Part shown: positions 22,401-32,660 of the stretch, one piece after another | Numbering within the stretch: position 1 is the stretch's first letter | Layout of the letters: each line of letters opens with the position of its first letter | Assembly: GCA_029747015.1 (NCBI GenBank) | Contig: JAKOGI010000436.1 | Span: 103,501-167,500, forward strand | Source: Carnegiea gigantea | Taxonomy: Eukaryota; Streptophyta; Magnoliopsida; Caryophyllales; Cactaceae | DNA length: 64,000 bases | Direction of reading: 5' to 3' | Notes under the pieces: generated by a model | The model's input: the letters and a program-made list of their open reading frames with translations, nothing else | Told to the model about the DNA's origin: nothing | Database searches by the model: none | Position numbers and translations under genes: made by a program

Positions 22401-24553
22401 AGTTAATATTCAAGACTTGAAAAGCGAAGTTAATATATTAAAAGAACAAATTAAAAATTTACAGAAAGATTTATGTTCATTACAGACAAAAGATCCTGAA
22501 TTAGAAACAAGATTAACATTAATAAAAAACAGGCCTTCTTTTTCAAACATTCAAACAGAAGATACTCCTACTGATCAACAATTTGCTTCAACTATTAATC
22601 AAATAAATTTTAAAAAATAGTATATTCATATTACTCTTGAAATTAAGGATAGTTTTGAATTCAATACTATTGCACTCTTAGATAGTGGTGCAGATCAAAA
22701 TTGTACACAGGAAGGATTAATTCCCTCGATATATTATGAAAAGACAAAAGGATGACTCCATAGTGCTAACGGTATGGCATTACAAATTAAGTATAAATTA
22801 TCAAATGCTTGCATCTGCAATCAAGGATATTGTTTCAAAAACTCATTTATTTTAGTACGAGATTTAGGTCAAGAAGTTATTCTTGGAACTTCTTTTATTA
22901 CTCAAATCTATCCATTTAAAGTAGATCAAGTCGGTGTACATACGAAAATTATGGAAACTACAATATCATTCAAATTTGTTACCCCTATTTATCAAAAAGA
23001 TTTATCTTTATTACATAGTTTCGCAACATTAAAACAAATTAATCTTCTTCATGAAAAGAAAAAACATATTCATTTTTTACAAAGCGAAATTGTTTATAAA
23101 AAAATTAAAGAAAGGTTACAACAACCCTCTATCCAAAAGAAGATACATGAACTACAAACATTGTTTAAGAATGAAGTATGCTCTGATCTTCCCAATGCAT
23201 TTTGGCAAAGAAAAAAGCATATAATATCACTTCCATGTGAAAAAGATTTCTTCGAAAAAATTTTCCAACCAAAGCTAGACCTATTCAGATGAATAAAGAA
23301 CTCCTTGAATTTTGTAAAAGAGAAATAGAAAGGGATTAATTAGACTATCTAAATCTCCTTGGAGCTGTGTAGCATTTTATGTTAATAATCAAGCCAAAAA
23401 GGAACGCGGCGTCCCTCGTTTAGTTATTATTTATAAGCCATTAAACAAAGTATTACAATGGATAAGATATCCAATTCCTAATAAACGTGATCTACTCAAT
23501 CGCTTGTATATTGCAAAAATATTCTCAAAATTCGATCTGAAAAGTGGTTTTTGGCAAATTCAAATTAAAGAAGAAGACAGATATAAGACAGCATTTACAG
23601 TTCCATTCGAACATTATGAGTGGAATGTTATGCCTTTTGGATTAAAAAATGCACCTTCAGAATTTCAAAACATTATGAATGATATTTTCAATCCTTACAC
23701 TCATTTCACAATAGTTTATATAGATGATGTCCTTGTCTATTCAAATAATATTAACCAACACTTTAAACATCTTCATACCATTTTACATGTTATCAAGAAG
23801 AATGGATTAGTTATATCTGCACCTAAAATGAAATTATGCCAAACTAAAATTAGATTTTTAGGACATGATATCTACCAAGGCATTATACGCCCAATTGGTA
23901 GAGCCATTGAATTTGTGGATAAATTTTTCAATGAAATCAAAGATAAAAATCAATTATAACGATTTTTAGGTTGTCTTAATTATGTATCTGATTTTTTCCC
24001 AAATCTAAGAAAGTTCTATGAACCCCTCTATAAACGATATGGCAAAAATTCTCCTCCTTGATCTGAAGAGCATACTAATATTGTCAGAATACTCAAGCAA
24101 AAGGTCAAAGCCTTACCATGTCTAGGAATACTGCACCCAAATGCATTTATGATAGTCCAAACCGATGCATTAGAACTAGGTTACGGTGCTATCCTTAAAC
24201 AAAAGAAACTCCCCTCTGATTCTATCGAACAAATAGTCTGTTACCATTCCGGCATTTGGAATAAAACCCAAAAAAATTATTCAACAATTAAAAAGGAAAT
24301 TTTATCAATCGTTTTATGTATTTCTAAATTTCAAGATGATTTGTTTAATAAAAAATTTCTTCTTCGCATAGATTGCAAATCTGCAAAAGAAATTCTTCAA
24401 AAGGATGTTCAAAATATTGTTTCTAAACAAATATTTACTCGCTGGCAAGCTATTCTATCTGCTTTTGATTTTGACATTGACTTTATTCAAGGCAAAGACA
24501 GCTCTTTGCCGGATTTTTTAACACGAGAATTTTTACAAGGATCCCATCATTAA
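22401..24553 (+). pseudogene. Protease, RT and RNase H region (U7)
   Basis: The coiled-coil-like linker (22417-22620) is followed by the protease with DSGAD intact (Asp at 22681-22683). An open piece at 22774-23292 spans the protease end and the RT entry. A deletion near 23333 removes part of the stretch before RLSKSPWSC. RT resumes at 23504-23959 with SKFDLKSGFWQIQIKEEDRY, MPFGLKNAPSEFQ and YIDD at 23717-23728. RNase H is at 24149-24553, with IVQTDALELGYGAILKQ (the usual Ser after Ala is Leu, Gly is Ala) and the end DFLTREFLQGSHH. A TAA near 23957 separates RT from RNase H. Confidence 0.88.
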
Positions 24554-24803
24554 CTCCAAAGATCCAGTTAACCTCCTCAATAAACTCCAATTACTCCAAA
24601 AACAAAACCAATTATGGTTCATCTCTAAAACTACCTCATCTAACGCACTTGATACACTCCAGTTACTCAAGAAAGAGATCACATTACTCAAACCACAAAA
24701 ACAATTATTGATATCCAAGGCTACCTCATCAGATTCATCCTCAGTTCATTCAGATTAGGACCCCTACGGTGGTCCTTGTGCTCAAGATCCTTATGACTAT
24801 TAA
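24554..24803 (+). other. Conserved 3' short reading frame after RNase H (U7)
   Basis: The open stretch, in another frame than RNase H, reads NLLNKLQLLQKQNQLWFISK and later LQLLKKEITLLK, a Leu-heptad pattern that could form a coiled coil. It then passes a Ser-rich segment to a DPYDY ending and TAA at 24801-24803. A stop (TAG, about 24757) interrupts it here. There is no ATG. The ending is the part shared with B-type units. Confidence 0.42.
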
Positions 24804-26133
24804 GTAGATTTTCTACTCCTAGTCGTTATTCAAAAAAAAAAACAAAAAAAAAACAAAACAAGAAAAGAGCCCGCAAAGGTCTTGACCTTTGATAAAAGTA
24901 AGGGCCATTATCTCTTTACGCAGTTTTTCTTTTGTAGGATTCCATCTTTTTCCACACCACCCAATCTCAAGGCCCCGGGAGGGGATCTCCCATGATCATT
25001 CAAGCCAGCAATTCAAGGCAACAATATCCAAGTTCAGAAGTCCAGATCAATGTCCACGTTGCCAAGTTCAATTCGAAAAATCAAAGAACAATTCAATGAA
25101 CAAGATGTCCAAAGAAGACTAGCAATTAGTGATGCAATTCAATATCCACGTTGCATTTCAATAACCAAGAAGATCGAGTCAAAATTGATGTCTAACAATA
25201 AGGCAATTTAACATGTCAACACTCAATTCAATCATGCCTTATCAAGACAATGACTCATCAAGATAGGCAATAACTCAACACGGCAAGTAAGTATGCAAGG
25301 CCATGACTCATCATCATCTCAACATCAAAGGCAATGACTTAACACGGTAAGTAATTATGCAAGGCCATGACTCGTCATCACATCAACATCAAAGGCAATG
25401 ACTTATCCCGACAAACGGTTCAAGTCATCAGAACAATTATTCAAGTGTACTGTTCATGACAGTTTATCTAAATATTATTCAAGACGACAGCTCATCAGAA
25501 TAATTATTCAAGAATACTATTCAAGAAGACAGCTCATCAGAGTAATTATTCAAGAATACTGTTCAAGAAGACAGCTCATCAAAATACTGTTCAAAAAGGA
25601 CAATAATTCAAGAACAGTTCAAGGTTCATTATTACTCAGCACTGTTTCACTTTTGACGTGGTTCCAGCCCAAGTTCAAAACGAAGCAATAATAATTTAAG
25701 ATTGTCGGCAAATGTTATCAACTCAAGATTCAATCTTTATCATCTACTTGTACATATTTAATTCCATCTTGTATTCTATAAATGGATACTCCATAGCGTT
25801 GTATCAGGCAGAATGCAAATCACGTAGCAAAAAATCACTACAAACCTTCTCCACCTCTTTCTTCTCTCAAAAACCCTTCTCCACATCCCTTGTACTCCAT
25901 CACCAAGAGCTTCGATTCAAATCCCTGTATCAAGTTTTATCAATTCAAATCAAAGTAAGTTTTTATTCATCTACTTTGTTTATTTCAATTTCGATTTTGT
26001 TACTGCAAATTTCGTTTTAATTATTATTTCAAAATTATACTTTGCATAACATCAATTTGCTACTCCGCTCCCCTGCTACATTAATCCACATCTAGGCCCT
26101 AACTATTGCCCGCCTAAGTCGATCCTGCTCTCC
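24804..26133 (+). promoter_or_regulatory. 3' region, promoter and leader (U7)
   Basis: The perfect inverted repeat CAAAGGTC-TT-GACCTTTG is at 24874-24891. The TGACTCA block has intact copies at 25251-25257 and 25304-25310, plus decayed ones. ATTATTCAAG/ACTGTTC repeats are at about 25430-25600. The TATA box TATAAATG is at 25777-25784 and uORF1 (MQIT, stop) at 25813-25827. A splice-donor-like GTAAGT is at 25955-25960. The leader ends at the U8 PBS. Confidence 0.78.
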
Positions 26134-26327
26134 TGGTATCAGAGCCAAGTTAGTACCCTTAGTTAGTGTCTAGCTGTTGCTAGTGTTGGTCAGCTGTTGG
26201 TCAACCCCAGTAAGTCCGTTGGTCAGCCATGGTTAGGTGGTCCCGGTGGAGTGGTCTCGGTGGAGTGGTCGCAGTGGTCCCGGTAGAATGTGCATGATTC
26301 CTAGCTAAGTGTTCAAACGTAACTCAG
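26134..26327 (+). promoter_or_regulatory. PBS and post-PBS leader with uORF (U8)
   Basis: PBS TGGTATCAGAGCCAAG is at 26134-26149, an exact match to the 3' end of plant initiator tRNA-Met over its first 14 bases. The repeats GTTGGTCAGC and GGTCCC follow. The uORF MIPS-type (ATGTGCATGATTCC...) at 26288-26308 ends 19 bases before the main ATG. Confidence 0.85.
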
Positions 26328-27103
26328 ATGGCGTCTTGGGTTAAAGATCGTCTTAGTTTAGGTAGTAGTAAGAACTCAAATGTAGTTAACAGTAGGAAAG
26401 TTAGTTGTCAAGTTGATGTGTCTAATTGGAAAATTCCTAAACAAAAGATAGAAACAATTTATCAAATAGGTAAGTTCGATTTCTATAGTGCTTTATCAAT
26501 AAAGTATCATGAAGAAACATTTAGTACAAATGAAGAATTTCAAACTATTAAATTACTTTCAAAAGTTGCTATCAAAAAATATCAAGAGAAATATCGATAC
26601 ATTCATTTTGGCATGATTCAAGTAGCACTTAAACCTTTAACAATATTAGGATTAGATTGTCCTATATTGATGGCCCTAAGAGACAATAAATTGATACGTT
26701 ACAAAGATTCGTTATTGGCCATGATTCAAACTAATATTTGCAATGGTCCCATATATTTTAATGGTTGTCCAAATTATTTAGTAGATTTAAATGACCCTTA
26801 GATTATGGAAACCTTAGTGTTAGCCATCTTCCTAATATCCAAAATGATTTGAAGGTTCAATTTTGTGAGCTTTCAAGAAATTTTACTATTACCTACAGAG
26901 TACATTTCAAATTACTATCATCCCAACTTAATCCAAAATGTTTATTAAAACCTACTTTAGATGAAACCATATTATTAAAAGTTAAATAAGAAAATATTAA
27001 TACCTTTACTCCTAAGTTATTAAAATGGAATGAAATTACTATTCCCCAAGAATTCATTATTCAAAATACTAGACTACAAAGAAATATTGCTCAAAAGAAT
27101 ATT
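26328..27103 (+). pseudogene. Movement protein region (U8)
   Basis: The open part 26328-26801 (157 codons) starts with MASWVKDRLSLGSSKNS and runs through YRYIHFGMIQVALKPL and ICNGPIYFNGCPNYLVDLND, where a TGG-to-TAG change stops it. A four-base deletion just after (about 26822) shifts the frame, and the rest (FELSRNF-type, KLLSSQLNPKCLLKP) is readable beyond. Family: 30K-superfamily movement protein by position and pattern. The region is bounded by near-identical 15-base direct repeats, AAACAAAAGATAGAA (26439-26453) and AAGCAAATAATAGAA (27104-27118), which match the point where A-type units lack this domain. Confidence 0.78.
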
Positions 27104-29540
27104 AAGCAAATAATAGAAGAGCCTAATGGTAGAATATTAATAAGATTTAATTCAAGTAAAGAACGTAGTCTATCTTCAAAATCTTTAAAAAATATAGAAC
27201 TCCCTCGAATTTCATATTCAATGCCTTCTAGGTCCTCTAATTATGATTATTTAAAAGATAATAAAGTTGAAGATACTCAGAAAATTTATTACAAAGCTCC
27301 AATAGCTGAGCCAATAAATAAAGCTACTTCATCAATAGGTTCTCCAACTTACTCAACCATGCAACCTCCATCATTTTCTTTAATTAATGTCATTTCAAAG
27401 CCCTTTGAAATCAATAAAGATTACTTACGTCAAAATTTCAATTCAATAGAGAATAAGGTCAAAAGAGAATGGTTCCTTTCACACTTTTATTTAAATACTC
27501 AAGCATTCATTTGGCAAGAATGATATTCGTTCATGGAAAGACACCAAGTCAATGTTACTTTCTGTAATTGATGGGCTACGTTTGCCTGTGATAATAATAT
27601 CCCAGACCCATTCCAAGTCAAAGAAATAAATACTAATATTAATTTTGCGAAAAAATGGACACTCAAAAATGGTCAAATAATTACTTCTTTTATTCCTCCA
27701 TTAGAAGAAATTATTTTAAAAACTCCTGAAGGTAATATTCTTGTCACTCCATTCAAAATAGGTAGAAATGATACAGAAAATAGTCAAGTAATTCTAAGTG
27801 ATATTAAAAAGGTATATCATCAAAATAATTATACAAATCAAGTATTACATACAGTGTCTCAACAAGTCAATATGGTCTCTACTCAAGTTGAAGCAATTGT
27901 TAAAAAACAAGAAATTGATTCATTAACTGAAAAATTAGAAAATTTAGATATTAATGATACTAAAAAAGATAAGCCAAACTTCTTAGACGATATTACAAAA
28001 CCCTTGTTCAAAATAAGACGTTCAAATAAATTAGAATTCCCAGATACTAGTACTCCTTTAATTTCCAAGATTGATGAAAAATTAAAAGAAGCGGAAACTT
28101 CAACCCACAACCCGATTAACAATACAGTTAATATTTTAGAAAAAGATTTATCCCTATCAGATGACGAGTTTCAAAATATTAATAAAATATATAAAAAAAA
28201 TTTCATATTATTCCAAGCAAACTACTCAAGATCTTTACCTTGAAAGTGCTAAAACAATAATTACTAAAAACTTTGCCAGTGATTCAATATATGAATGGAA
28301 TATTGATGGTCGTAGTGACCATGAAATATTTATAACACTCCAAAGAATGTTAATTACTTATACAGCCTATTTAACTAAACATGCAACAGATTTACAAGCT
28401 CTTGATTTATTAACCTCTGGATTCACTGGTATACTCAAAAATTGGTGGAGGAATTATATTCAAGAAGAAGAACATAATCAAATCAGAACTCATACAAATT
28501 CTCAAGGACAACTAGATAATATAGAAACATTAATTTATACAATAGTTACTAATTTTCTTGGAAGCCCAAAAGATATTACTGCTGCAATAGATATTCTTTT
28601 AAAAAATTTAAAATGTCCAACCCTCGAAGTTTACAATTGGTACAAAGATACATTTTTAACGTATCTATTAAAAAGAGAAGACTGTCGTCAACCTTATTGG
28701 AAAGAAAAATTTATTTCAGGATTGCCATCTTTATTTTCTCAAGGAATATTCAATAAATTAAGTGAACTCATCGGTAAAGTTCCAATTCCATTCGAGCAAA
28801 TTACGTTTGGTCAATTATTAAGTTTTATTAAAAAAGAAGGAATTTCATTATGTAATGAATTAAAATTACAAACAAGATATTCAACAGATAAAGTTGTTAA
28901 ACGAAAAGAATTAGGTTCTTTTTGCGAAGCATTTTGTCTTCCAAAATTAGAAGCTCCATCTGTCAAAAAACAAAGAAATACACAAGTTAATAAGAAGAAA
29001 CAATATACTACAAGAAAGCCAAATTACAAAAATTTAAGTCCTAAAAAGACTACTCCAAAAGAAAGTCGATAATACTAATACTTGTTATAAATATGGTAAA
29101 TTAGGTCACTATGCAAAAAATTGTAAAGTCAAAAAGAAACTCAATAAAATATGTGCCGAATATCCAGATTTCAAGATAAATTAATTGCATTATTTGAACA
29201 CAAAGATACACGTATTCAATAAGAAAATTCATCATCCTCCTCTCATTCTGAAGACAATAATGTCAATGAATTAGAAAGTAATTCAAGTGAATATTCATCA
29301 GGTAATGAGTCCTCAAGATTATGCTATAAGTGTATTAATGTTATAATTACTAATAATAATGAAAAAGAATTTTTATTAGATTTAATTGAACAAATTCAAG
29401 AGATAAAATTACGAAAAGAGTATTTACAAAACTCAAGAGTATATCAATAAAAGAAGATTCTTTAAAACCCCCTCATAAGGTAAGGATCAATAAAATATTT
29501 GAAACACGTGAGATTCCAAATATTTTAAAAGCAGTTAATA
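27104..29540 (+). pseudogene. Capsid polyprotein region (U8)
   Basis: It follows the movement protein in the same gene. Open pieces are 27221-27523, 27854-28243 and 28161-29072. A TGG-to-TGA stop after QE at 27521-27523 is shared with U7 and U13. A run of A near 28195 has lost or gained bases, so the frame changes between the second and third pieces. The knuckle (about 29082-29123) reads C-x2-Y, so one zinc ligand is lost; U13 has the same change. A further shift near 29055 breaks the gene before the knuckle. Confidence 0.82.
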
Positions 29541-30448
29541 TTCAAGACTTGAAAAGCGAGGTTAATATATTAAAAGAACAAATTAAAAATTTACAGAAAG
29601 ATTTATGTTCATTACAGACAAAAGATCTTGAATTAGAAACAAGATTAATATTAATAGAAAACAGACCTTCTTCCTCAAACATTCAAACAGAAGATACTCC
29701 CACTGATCAACAATTTGTTTCAACTATTAATCAAATAAATTTTTAAAAATGGTATATTCATATTACTCTTAAAATTAAAGATAGTTTTGAATTCAGTACT
29801 ATTGCACTCTTACATAGTGGTGCAGATCAAAATTGTGTACAAGAAGGATTAATTCCCTCAATATATTATGAAAAGACAAAAGAACGACTCCATAGTGCTA
29901 ACGGCATGGCATTACGAATTAAGTATAAATTATCAAATGCTTGTTTCAAAAATTCATTTATTTTAGTACGAGATTGAGGTCAAGAAGTTATTCTTGGAGC
30001 TCCTTTTATAACTCAAATCTATCCATTTAAAGTGTATCAAATTGGTGTGCATACAAAAAATATGGGAACTACAATATCGTTCAAATTTGTTACCCCTGTT
30101 TATCAAGAAGATTTAGTTTTATTACAAAACACCTCAATATCAAGACAACTCAATATAATTGAATGTAATAATCCAAAACATTGGTATAAATTAGAGAAAC
30201 TTGAAGTCATGAAGCGACTCGATAATGATCAAAAAGAATTATAAGAAATAAATCAACAACTAGAAGAATTAAACATTAGCCTACGCAATCATGTTGCATC
30301 AGCAAATTTCAGTGAATTTTATGCAAAATGGTTGCATAATTATTATCAATTAGTGTGCCAGCGTCATGATCTAGAAAAGACCATAGAATATTGGAAAACC
30401 AATCTTAGAATACTCAATACCTGCATAGGCCAATATCAAATCATATAG
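29541..30448 (+). pseudogene. Protease plus B-type tail (U8)
   Basis: The linker 29549-29746 is coiled-coil-like (VNILKEQIKNLQKDL). The protease motif has lost its catalytic Asp: HSGAD, with His at 29813-29815. A deletion near 29940 removes the YICNQ segment and a stop follows. The B-type tail is open in 30032-30244, then stops at a CAA-to-TAA. The remainder reads to the natural TAG at 30446-30448. The copy cannot encode an active protease. Confidence 0.8.
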
Positions 30449-30462
30449 CCTCAACCCATTCA

Positions 30463-31278
30463 ATGCGGAGTAAAATATTTTCACAAACTATTTTCAAAAG
30501 TTTTGAAACAAAAAAGTTTACTATGAATTTTTTCCTTTCTGACAACAACCATAATTTATTTTCAGTTATCAGCCATTCAAACTTCATCATGAATACTCAA
30601 ACCCATCCTACCTATGCAAATTCTGTTCCAAGTCAATTCCAAATTTCACATACTGAAGAACTTCCTCAGACCTCGATTCAACATCCTTCATCTTCCACTC
30701 AAATACCTTCTTTTGAATTATCAGAACATTTTGATACAAGTCTCACCATGAACGACAACGGCCAAAACTCACAAATATTCAATGACTCCAATTCCATACA
30801 ACTAACAAATTTTTCACATGAACCGCTCCTATTCTATCTTTGTGACCATGAACTCTACTATACATCGTTCTATGGACCACGATACAATGAAAATGCTATC
30901 TTCATTAATTATCAAGAATGGTACAATTCCTCTGAAGTATCATTTTACAGTTATCTCAAACTTATCGAAACTTATCAAACCCTTGTTCAAGATGTTAACA
31001 ATCATCCAGTTCTTATCATTCTGCCCACTGGGTATATTAATTATTTCAAATGGTTCTACAGACAGCTTGAATATTGCATAGCTTTTGAACCTTATATTTT
31101 CAAATTTGTGTCAAAAGTATTCCCCGATGTTCACATTTGTCCAATTGATCAAAGTCATACTTAAGTCCTCATACCATTACAGTATCCATTCCAAATCGAT
31201 GCTTCCTGTCTTGTTAACACAAAATATGGCCTATGTTGCAAATTTTTACAAGACGATTACTTCCATTTTCATTACTAA
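30463..31278 (+). pseudogene. ORF-X with one internal stop (U8)
   Basis: The ATG lies 14 bases after the tail stop. The family-length frame is 816 bases, stop TAA at 31276-31278. One CAA-to-TAA at 31162-31164 shortens it to 233 codons. Conserved segments are EELPQTSIQHPSSSTQIPS, LYYTSFYGPRYNENAIFIN, YQEWYNSSEVSFYSYLKLI and TGYINYFKWFYRQLEY. No known domain is recognised. The preserved frame beyond the stop shows the loss is recent or slight. Confidence 0.82.
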
Positions 31279-31376
31279 TCCCCATCTTCTACAAATCAAA
31301 CTCATTCTCATCCTCAGCTCATTCAAATTATGACCCCTGTGGTGGTCCTTATGCTCAAGATCCTTATCACTATTGA
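31279..31376 (+). other. Conserved 3' short reading frame (U8)
   Basis: This is the stretch beyond ORF-X in the -1 frame, Ser-rich, ending with the tail shared with A-type units; stop TGA at 31374-31376, overlapping the hairpin arm that follows. Confidence 0.38.
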
Positions 31377-32660
31377 GTAGATTTTCTACTCCTAATCGTT
31401 ATTCCCAAAAAAAAAAGAAAAAAAAGCAAGTAAAACAACAAAAATCAAGAAAAGAGCCCGTAAAGGTCTTGACCTTTGGCAAAAGTGAGGGTCATTTTCT
31501 CTTTATGCAGGTTTTCTTTTGCGGGATTCCATCATTTTCCACTCCACCCAATCTCAAGGCCCCGGGAGGGGATCTCCATGATCATTCAAGCCAGTAGTTC
31601 ATTCAAGCCAGCACTATCCAAGTTCAGAAGTTCAGATCGATGTCTACATTACCAAGTTCAATTCATAAAAATCAAAGATCAATTCAATGTCCACATTACA
31701 TTCCCAAGAAGAGCAAGCCAAAAAAGATGTCTAGCAATTATTAAGGCAATTCAACATGTCAACACTCAATTCAATCATGCCTTATCAAGACAATGACTCA
31801 TCAAGACAGGTAATAACTCAACACGGAAAGTAATTATGCAAGGCCATGACTCATCATCATGTTAACATCAAAGGCAATGACTCAACACGGCAAGTAATTA
31901 TGCAAGGCCATGACTCATTATCATGTCAACATCAAAGGCAATGACTCATGCTGACAAACAGTTCAAGTCATCAGAACAATTATTCAAGCATACTGTTCAC
32001 GACAGCTTATCTAAACATTGTTCGGGACAGCTCATTAAAGCAATTATTCAATAATACTGTTCAAAAAGACAGCTCATCAGAGTAATTATTCAAGAATACT
32101 GTTTAAGAAGACAGCTCATCAGAATACTATTCAAAAGAGACAATAATTCAAGAACAGTCCAAGGTTCATTATTATTCAGCACTGTTTTACTTTTGATGTG
32201 GTTTCAGTCCAAGTTCAACACGAAGCAGCAATAATTCAAGATTGCCGGGAAAATTATCAACACAAGATTCAATCTTTATCGTCCACTTGTACACATTTAA
32301 TTCCATCTTGTATTCTATAAATAGATACTCCATAGTGTTGTATCAGGCAGAATGCAAATCACATAGTAAAAATTCACTACAAGCCTCCTTCTTCTCTCAA
32401 AAAGCCTTCTCCGTAATATCTTATACTCCATCATCAAGAGTTCGATTCAAATCCTTGTATGATTCAAATCCTTGCATCAAGTTTTATCAATTCAATCAAA
32501 GTAAATTTTTATTCATCTGCTCTGTTTATTTCAATTTCAATTTCGTTATTTCCAATTTTGTTTTAATTATCGTTTCAAAATTATACTTTGCATAACATCA
32601 ATTTGCTACTCCGCTCCCCTGCATTAATCCACGTCTAGGCCTTAACTATTGCCCGCATAG
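31377..32660 (+). promoter_or_regulatory. 3' region, promoter and leader (U8)
   Basis: The perfect hairpin GAGTAGA-TTT-TCTACTC is at 31375-31391, then an A-rich run and AAAGGTC-TT-GACCTTT at 31462-31477. Five TGACTCA sites lie at 31794, 31847, 31878, 31911 and 31942 (start positions). ACTGTTC/ATTATTCAAG repeats are at about 31970-32140. TATAAATA is at 32316-32323 and uORF1 (MQIT) at 32352-32366. The leader ends in GCCCGC at 32656, at the inverted join with U9. Confidence 0.8.

Larger units (their letters stand above)
19418..26133 (+). mobile_element. U7: complete-length A-type unit
   Basis: It runs from a partial transcribed leader through PBS (19706), capsid, protease, RT, RNase H, 3' region, TATA (25777) and leader to the PBS of U8 (26134). 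The PBS-to-PBS distance is 6,428 bases. It is tandem with U8. It shares stop codons and small indels with U12 from the capsid onward. Confidence 0.88.
26134..32660 (+). mobile_element. U8: complete-length B-type unit
   Basis: It contains PBS (26134), movement protein, capsid, protease, B-type tail, ORF-X, TATA (32316) and leader, ending about 25 bases short of the next PBS at an inverted join with U9. The length is close to 6.5 kb. There is no RT or RNase H. It has a close copy in U13. Confidence 0.88.

Noticed and set aside
25800..26133. Leader repeats as long terminal repeats of an LTR retrotransposon
   Set aside because: The repeats occur once per genome turn, with the PBS inside a continuous circular-permuted unit. 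No TG...CA ends, target-site duplications or integrase are seen, and MP plus capsid order fits a pararetrovirus.
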